Source: Sisyra terminalis (taxonomy: Eukaryota; Arthropoda; Insecta; Neuroptera; Sisyridae). Taken from it: a stretch of 64,000 nt of DNA. The position numbers and the translations under genes are program-made. The notes below the pieces were generated by a model. It had not been told where the DNA came from, did not search any database, and saw nothing but the letters and a program-made list of their open reading frames with translations. Of the stretch, positions 58,151-64,000 are shown one piece after another (position 1 is the first letter of the stretch; every line of letters begins with the position of its first letter). Where the stretch lies: assembly GCA_958496175.1 (NCBI GenBank), contig OY292277.1:8990001-9054000 (forward strand), read 5' to 3'.

Positions 58151-58767
58151 AAAGATTATTATCATAGGATTTTGACCTAAAAAATTAAATCAAATTTCAT
58201 TCTTAATGACTTATATTTGATTTTTGTACAAGGTTTCCTCGCCTTTCAGGACTTTATCAATGAGGATTGAGTACTAGATAAAGTCCCGAAAGGCGACGAA
58301 ACGTTGTACAAAAATCAAATTTAAATCATTAAGGCCCGGTATTTTCACTTCAGTATAGGTAGGCTTTATCTCCATAATAATTATCTATTAGATAAAATTT
58401 TATCTGTAAGATTAATCAAAACTGTATTTTCAACCAAAACAAACCTCCGGTTAGTTACTTGCATGATATCTTATAAAAAAGAATAGAACAGTAATGACAG
58501 TTTATGGATCAGCCAGTGTAGGAAACAATATATTGATAAACAAACACAAGTTGATAGGGATATCAAAAACGTTAAAAAGAGACACCATTCTTGGGTAAAA
58601 AATTGAAGTTTTGTAGTTGTCCCATATATTGAATTTGAAATATAAAAATAATCGTTTTGCAAATTAATAACATATAATTTAGAATGTCTATCGAAGTTAA
58701 GAAAAAACGAACCCGAGTGCCAAATTTCAATAATGAAGAAGTTCATTTGTTGAATTATAAAGTTAGC

Positions 58768-58918
58768 TAAAATTTTAAACCTTAGAACCGAACTTTTAAT
58801 GAATCAAATTCATACTATTAATCAAGAAGAGAAGAGGGCAGAAGAAATGCATCATAAGAAAATTAAATTTATGGATATTGAAATTTCTATTAAGAAAAAA
58901 CAACTAAGAAATGTATAA
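58768..58918 (+). pseudogene. Harbinger Myb/SANT-like protein, C-terminal piece
   Basis: The frame reads LNLRTELLMNQIHTINQEEK, RAEEMHHKKIKFMDIEISIK, KKQLRNV and a stop. A charged, helical tail of this kind (R-A-E-E-x-H-x-K-K-x-x-F-M-D-I-E) closes the Myb/SANT-like DNA-binding partner protein that helps Harbinger transposases reach the TIRs. The N-terminal DNA-binding domain is missing, so the piece is not functional. Family assignment rests on context and composition. Confidence 0.6.
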
Positions 58919-58984
58919 TTTTATACAACTTTTATTAAATAACACATTTTATTTTCATAATACAAATATATATTTATTCTATTA

Positions 58985-59386
58985 TTTCTTGTTAGACGTT
59001 TTGTTGATGCAATAAATTCCTAAAATAATCAATAAAAGGTCTGCGGAAAAATCATTATGAACTTCAACATTTCTTTCCTGTTCTTCTGGAAGAATATTGT
59101 CTTCCATGTCCGAATTCTCATTGGTATCAAAATTTTCTTCCATTCGGTCTATCGCTATATTATGTAGTACTGCACATTTTTCTTCAATTTGTTATAATAT
59201 AAATTCAACCGTAAATTTCGAAAAACGAAATCTTTGGAAACATTTTTGATCTGCCCATTTTTTAAAATGATTAATTCTTGGCCTTACATTATATTGTTGT
59301 TGAGGATTTATAATTTCTATAAGTTGAATCAATTCTTCCTCAGGGTCATTGAGCAATTTCAAATCATTCGTAGTAACTATTTCCAC
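58985..59386 (-). pseudogene. PIF/Harbinger transposase (HARBI1-like), N and C ends joined
   Basis: The minus strand from 59386 reads MEIVTTNDLKLLNDPEEELI, then PRINHFKKWADQKCFQRFRF, SKFTVEFIL and a stop near 59192. This is the N-terminal N-H-F-x-x-x-x-D-x-x-F-x-x-R-F-R-x-S-K segment before the DDE nuclease. It is followed within a few codons by EEKCAVLHNIAIDRMEENFD, the C-terminal L-H-N-I-A block after the last catalytic residue, and a short acidic tail. The whole DDE core of several hundred base pairs is therefore deleted. Function in life would be strand transfer at TWA targets. Confidence 0.8.
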
Positions 59387-59869
59387 TTTTATTTATAACT
59401 GTAATATATCCATAAAGTTACTGATTAATATTGTTTATGTCTGATTACATGAAATTGATGCTTATTTAGTTTACACATAGATAATATACACCAATATATT
59501 TACATAATAAATTCGTAAATCTCCAAATAGGCAGAAAATTCTTGCAATTTCGATATATAATTTTTTCGCTTCACTTAACTTTGACAGCACTAACAATGTG
59601 CAGAAACAATAAAAAGGCGATGTATGTTCTATCTATAAAATAAAAAGACTATTTGGAAGTCTGAGAACTGAATAAACAATCTAGGAGATAGTTTAATTTT
59701 ATCCTGAAGATATGACTATTTTTTTGTGAAATTACGTATGTTTTCTCTACCTTCCGGTTAAAATTTTATCTGAAAGATAAATGTCACTATCTAAATGTGA
59801 AAATACCGGGCCTAAGAAGAAAATTTTATTTGATTTTTTAGTCAAAAATCCTATGATCATAACCAATTT

Positions 59870-60630
59870 AACAAACAATGGACATTAATCGAGTGAATTA
59901 AATATAATTTTTTCAAATTCAAAATATAGGTCATATAAGTTGGGGGTTTGTCTTGACCTCTACCAAACCCTGAAGACTGACTCACCGAGCTTCTGGTATT
60001 CAATTACACCCAGGTTTAGAATCACTTTTCTAGTTTATATATTAGTTTAGGGGCAAATTAAAGAGATTAAAAGGGTTCTTTTTTAATTTGTAAAGGGTTT
60101 GCATTAATTATTACTAACATTTTGTATTTGAACCATCAAATATCAAGGATCGAAAGATATATTTTTTTAAGTAAATTAATTCTATGCACAACTAACATTG
60201 GATTTTATAAGTCGATTTATATTATATTTCAAATTGAAAATGATCTCTCACAAGCATACTTGAACTAACGATAAAGTTATAACTTTGTACGCGAAAAATA
60301 AATTTAAGATTGCTAGTACATGCAAAAGATTTTTTGCAAAATTTATAACAGTATACAATACAATAATCTCTTTACTATATTCTTCATCACTAAACAGCCC
60401 ACTTCTGCTAGAGTAGCATTTAAAATTTTCCACCTTTTTCAAGAACTTATTAGTTAAGCTTTCTAAATTTCCTTCGTAATATTTTTATTTAATTTTTGAT
60501 TTACTTAATTATTCAAATGTTCAAACTATGACAAGGTATATTAATACTTGAAATTTATAGGAAATTATTTAGATTTAAATAGAATATCGTTTTTTATTAA
60601 TTATTTCTTCATGTTACTTGTTACTGCATT
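59870..60630. other. No gene or repeat recognised
   Basis: AT-rich. The minus-strand ORF at 60248-60442 has no recognisable domain. Confidence 0.42.
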
Positions 60631-60639
60631 CATTATAAC

Positions 60640-62370
60640 TTTATACACACTTATATGAAATCTATCATTAGAATTATCCTTTTTACTCTTTCATTTGTTG
60701 GACATAACATTTTTTCAATGAAAAAATCAAAATTACCAATGATTTCAATTTTGCCAATGCAAAATGTACTGCTGTTTAATGTAAAGTATTAAAATCTCTC
60801 TGTATTTACGAAAAAATCAGTCGTATTTTTTAGCATACTAAAGCAATTGCAATATTCATAGCTTATGTTTGGAAGTATGATGGCAAAAATGATTCATCAG
60901 AAATTCGTAAATAGTATTTGAGCTGTTAAAATAATATCAAATTTTAGAAAAGCGATCATAATGGTGTTTCTTCGATGTTTAATTTCTTTGTTAAACTTTT
61001 CGGATATAGAAATTTTATTGAAAGTCTGCAGAACATCGACGAAAAATATAATTCCATATGTACTATTGAAAGTACCAAAACTTTTTCTTAATGTGTTATC
61101 TTTAACCCACCAACGTGTTTCCCCAATAGTAGAAATAAATTTTAATTTACTTAATTTTTGCCATACGTTAATTCGTTTCTAAGATTCTTTTAAAAAAACC
61201 GTATATGTATTAGGGTGATTTTTTTTTTGACTTTTTTTTTTTTTTGGTCCCATCGTGAAATTTGTTGGAAATACCAACAAAAAAAATTCTCTGAAAGTTT
61301 GAGCCCTTAATATTAATTTTAAGTCCTCGACCAAGACGTGTAAAGATTTCCCATTGAAAATACACGGAAACTCTGATTTTTTTTTTTAAATTTCTATATC
61401 TCAGCGGCATTTCATGGGATCGCTTTTACCGAAGATGGTTTTTTCTCAGAATTAAACGCTCTACAAAAGTGCCCATTGCGACAAAGTCGTAACTCACACC
61501 GGTGAGGTAGTACGGGCCACTGAACCTGATTTTTCCATAAAATTCAAGGCTTAATATATCGTTTAATATTGATCTTCGCGATTTGGTCTACGGGAACTTT
61601 TTTGTGGGAAATGAAATTCTTTACAAGTTTTTCATTTATAATTTTTACGTAGCTCTTGTTATTTACGAGATAAATGCAAAAAAAAACGCGAATTTGTGGG
61701 CACTTTTGTAGAGCGTTTAATTCTGAGAAAAAACCATCTTCGGTAAAAGCGATCCCATGAAATGCCGCTGAGATATAGAAATTTAAAAATAAAAATCAGA
61801 GTTTCCATGTATTTTCAATGGGAAATCTTTACACGTCTTGGTCAAGGACTTAAAATTAATATTAAGTGCTCAAACTTTCAGGGATTTTTTTTTGGTATTT
61901 CCAACAAAATTTCACGATGGGACCAAAAAAGTCAAAAAAAATAAATTACCCTAATATGTATATAAAATACCAAATAGTGAGATGGCTTCTTTGGTCTTTT
62001 GTATGATATCCATAATAAATAAATTTAATTAATGTTTATAACACCAAATATGAACTTGATTTGGTGAAACTTGATTTAACCATGCATTAAAGCAGCATCA
62101 GTACAATTACGAATTCATTTACTTTTATCAATTTTCATATTTTTTAAAATTTCACATATTTGATTGCATATATTTTTCTTGTTGTTGAAATATAATTAAC
62201 AAAGAGAAATAGATAAAGTACAATTAACAAGTTCAATTGAAAGAAGTTACAATTGTAAAAATTAATATCATTTCATTAGAAAAAATAAAAAAATTTGAAT
62301 AAATATTTGGGTCGGTAGACCCACGGGGATATTGTACCAACAGACCCACTGGGATATTCCCGGTATCCCG
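60640..62370 (-). mobile_element. hAT (ZMYM1-like) element relic, copy 2, split by an A element
   Basis: Inverted homologue of 12040-13090. On the minus strand it encodes the same broken transposase, from the region before F-G-I-L to beyond the K-V-F-G-T-F-like block; the plus-strand ORF 60961-61182 is an antisense shadow. The A element 61211-61953 is inserted at ATATGTAT, which is single in copy 1 (about 12469-12476, inverted). GGGATAT/ATATCCC pieces with GTGGGTCT near 62310-62370 resemble the left end of copy 1. The termini are not resolved. Confidence 0.72.
61211..61953. mobile_element. Family A fold-back element, copy 4 (743 bp)
   Basis: Ends TAGGGTGATTTTTTTTTTGA and ATTACCCTA with perfect 8-bp TSDs ATATGTAT (61203-61210, 61954-61961). 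Its centre is shortened compared with copy 1: it passes directly from AAAAAACGCGAATTTGTGGG to CACTTTTGTAGAGCG. Uninterrupted target in the other hAT relic proves the boundaries. The 66- and 60-codon ORFs are the same arm read inward from each end. Confidence 0.94.
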
Positions 62371-62660
62371 GTGGACAAGGAAGGTGCCCAAATAGTTTTA
62401 GAATAATGATAATCAAGAAAACACTATAGAATACAAGAATATAAGTTCCAGATTTCCTTTTTCTTTAACGCAGGACTACGCAGCCGCCTTAGTCGAATTA
62501 TTAAAGATGTACAATTATTAGAGCTTATAAAAATATATTATTATGTATTTCAAAGAATTATTGTATAAAAATTATTTTTAATGACAATTTCTTCAATTTC
62601 TAAATTGTTTAATGAAATGTACCTATACATATTTTGAGTTGAAAAAAAATTAACTTCAAT
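62371..62660. other. No gene recognised
   Basis: Short AT-rich spacer; no match elsewhere in the window. Confidence 0.4.
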
Positions 62661-62661
62661 T

Positions 62662-63486
62662 TAGGGTGATTTTCTTTTTGGGTCTATTTTTTTTTGCTCC
62701 CATGCCGAAATTTTGTTGGATATACTTCAAAAAAAATTCCCTGAAAGTTTGAGCTCTTAATATTAACATTAAGTATTCGCTCACAGCGTGTGAATATTTT
62801 CCATTTAAAATACACGGAAACTTTGATTTTTTTTTAAATTTTTATAGCTCAGAGGCATTTTATGGTATCGCCTCGCTCAAAGTCGCGTTTTTTTTACAAT
62901 TGTATGATCTACAAAAGTGCCTATTGCGGCAAAATCGTAATTTACACGGACGAGGTAGTACGGGTCACTAAACCCAAATTTTTCATAGATTTCTCGTTTT
63001 TCTCTCAGTAACTCATGAATTACAAGACCTACAGAAAAAATGTAAATAGAAAATTTATAGGAAATTTAATTTCCTACAAAAAAGTTCCAGAAAACTAAAT
63101 TGCTAAGATCAATATTTCTCGAGATATTGAACCTAGAATTTCTCTTACTATAAAATTTTTACGGATTATTGAGTAAAATTTAAGAAAATATTGATTTTTT
63201 ATTCCTTATTAAAAATTATTAAAAATAGGCACTTTTGTAGAGCATATAATTGTAAAAAAATCCCAACTTTAAGCGAGGCGATATCATAAAATGCCGCTGA
63301 ACTATAAAAATTTTAAAAAAAATCAAAGTTTACGTGTATTTTAAATGGAAAATATTCACACGCTTTGAACGGGTATTTAATATTAATATTAAGAGCTCAA
63401 ACTTTCAGGGAATTTTTTTTGAAGTATTTCCAACAAAATTTCGGTATGGGACCAAAAAAAAATAGTCCCAAAAAAAAATCACCCTA
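62662..63486. mobile_element. Family A fold-back element, copy 5 (825 bp, subfamily A')
   Basis: Ends TAGGGTGATTTTCTTTTTGG and ATCACCCTA. Arms follow copy 3, including CTCGCTCAAAGTCG and ATCTACAAAAGTGCCTATTG. The flanks CTTCAATT and ATCTTCTT do not match as a TSD. A second CACCCTA follows 8 bp after the right end (63495-63501). Confidence 0.88.
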
Positions 63487-63501
63487 ATCTTCTTCACCCT
63501 A

Positions 63502-64000
63502 ATATTACTTTACCCAAAAAAATTAATAAGTGTCCATTAGCATGAAATATAGGAAAAAATCAGTTTTTATTTTTTTTCATAATGTTCCACCAAATCAAAA
63601 AATTTGAAAAAGTTACTGACTATAGAGGAGTACTGAAGACGTTTTTTGAGAAAATTTGGCGGTGGACACTTTTCAAAAACGCACTCAAACAATTAATTTT
63701 AATTCCATCTGAAAACAATAGAAAAATTATTTTTTCATGCCTTTTACTCCTACGAAGGAGAAAAAAAATTCGTAGATTATTAATTTTAAGTTTTACTACA
63801 AAAAAATTAAATGAAATCGAAAAATGTTTTTTTTCTCGAAATACTCGATAACCACTTGCAATAAAAAGCAGAAAAATTGGCAAATTTTTATTTATTTAGT
63901 ATCAAAACGATCCCCTGACTTTGAATCGAAAAAGCCGCGGAGGCACTTTTACCATACAAACCGGCCTATACCCTTTCGGTAAAAAAATTAAAATTGGAAA
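63502..64000. other. No gene recognised at the window edge
   Basis: Overlapping ORFs on opposite strands (63582-63851 and 63620-63883) are Lys/Phe-rich and mutually exclusive; neither has a recognisable motif. Confidence 0.4.

Larger units (their letters stand above)
58333..59812. mobile_element. PIF/Harbinger element (1,480 bp), internally deleted
   Basis: Perfect 16-bp inverted ends GGCCCGGTATTTTCAC lie between TAA duplications (58330-58332 and 59813-59815). A 3-bp TWA duplication and GGSC-type ends define PIF/Harbinger. It keeps relics of both usual genes: a nuclease on the minus strand (58985-59386) and the end of the Myb/SANT-like partner on the plus strand (58768-58918). The convergent layout is the usual one. 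Confidence 0.9.
58152..59865. mobile_element. Hammerhead-like fold-back element split by a Harbinger element
   Basis: 58152-58332 and 59813-59865 form an inverted-repeat unit: ATCATAGGATTTTGACCTAA at the left and TAGTCAAAAATCCTATGATC at the right. Around the centre (58246-58262) two opposed motifs read TTGATAAAGTCCTGAAAGG (minus, 58213-58258) and CTAGATAAAGTCCCGAAAGG (plus, 58268-58312), each followed by CGA(C/G)GAAAC. They resemble the hammerhead layout but the CUGANGA core is lost. The left arm has AGTCATTAAGAATG uninterrupted and so proves the Harbinger insertion at TAA in the right arm. Confidence 0.65.

Noticed and set aside
60961..61182. 73-codon plus-strand ORF
   Set aside because: It lies antisense to the ZMYM1-like hAT relic, whose coding sense is the minus strand.
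62654..63501. TSD for family A copy 5
   Set aside because: CTTCAATT and ATCTTCTT do not match; no shift within a few bases gives a convincing duplication.

Overview
This is AT-rich eukaryotic DNA, most likely from an insect. It carries insect-type transposon families (Jockey-like and RTE-like LINE fragments, hAT/ZMYM1-like, Tc1, PIF/Harbinger, Helitrons ending CTAG|T, Penelope-type hammerhead motifs) and has no bacterial features: no operons, no long ORFs. The order is uncertain; a beetle is only a guess. I find no host protein-coding gene I can name. The window reads as an intron or intergenic tract filled with repeats. The best host-gene hint is a 44-nt microexon candidate at 19910-19953 with near-consensus splice sites. 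No tRNA, rRNA or CRISPR was seen.

Four themes explain most of the repeat content. (1) Four families (called A-D here) of long fold-back elements, 0.64-1.8 kb, with ends TAGGGTG or TAGACTG and 8-bp target-site duplications (TSDs), as expected of hAT-type transposition. Although their sequences differ, they share one order of internal motifs. One unit (18015-19788) has a family C left end and a family D right end between perfect 8-bp TSDs, so it appears to have moved as a composite. (2) Elements with hammerhead-ribozyme-like motifs (family E and relatives), often as head-to-head pairs, resembling the terminal parts of Penelope-like elements or retrozymes. The copy at 52576-52961 has a 12-bp TSD and an intact-looking hammerhead. 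(3) Helitrons: three copies with both ends recognisable (27699-28734; 34395-34656 and 37394-37930 on the minus strand), plus several partial or mosaic ones. (4) A locally repeated segment, family F (1-1135, 23596-26560, 39813-41330, 41331-42200), with an unusually conserved core of about 95 bp.

Layout. 1-7770: F copy, Helitron pieces, C and D elements. 7771-14720: unique DNA, a TTAA-flanked MITE, a pogo-like remnant with a PHD-finger relic, a ZMYM1-like hAT relic, a B element. 16345-19788: family E with an A element inserted, then the C/D composite. 19797-23560: microexon candidate, an RTE-like LINE relic, a Tc1 relic. 23596-28965: F copy with a Jockey-like LINE inserted, then a large E palindrome with a Helitron inserted. 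30500-38490: E, A, Helitron, G and C pieces and a hammerhead fold-back. 39813-42200: two F copies carrying a MITE and a G element. 44821-49790: E copies interrupted by a hAT element (itself interrupted by a LINE) and by a Helitron-like element. 51734-52973: an A element directly abutting a hammerhead element. 54523-57012: inverted repeat around a double C element. 58152-59865: hammerhead-like fold-back split by a PIF/Harbinger element. 60640-63486: second ZMYM1-like hAT relic split by an A element, then another A element.

Many insertions can be dated relative to each other because an uninterrupted copy of the target is present elsewhere in the same window. These pairs give clean empty-site evidence for the boundaries. 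All coding relics are broken by stops or frameshifts, or are internally deleted.
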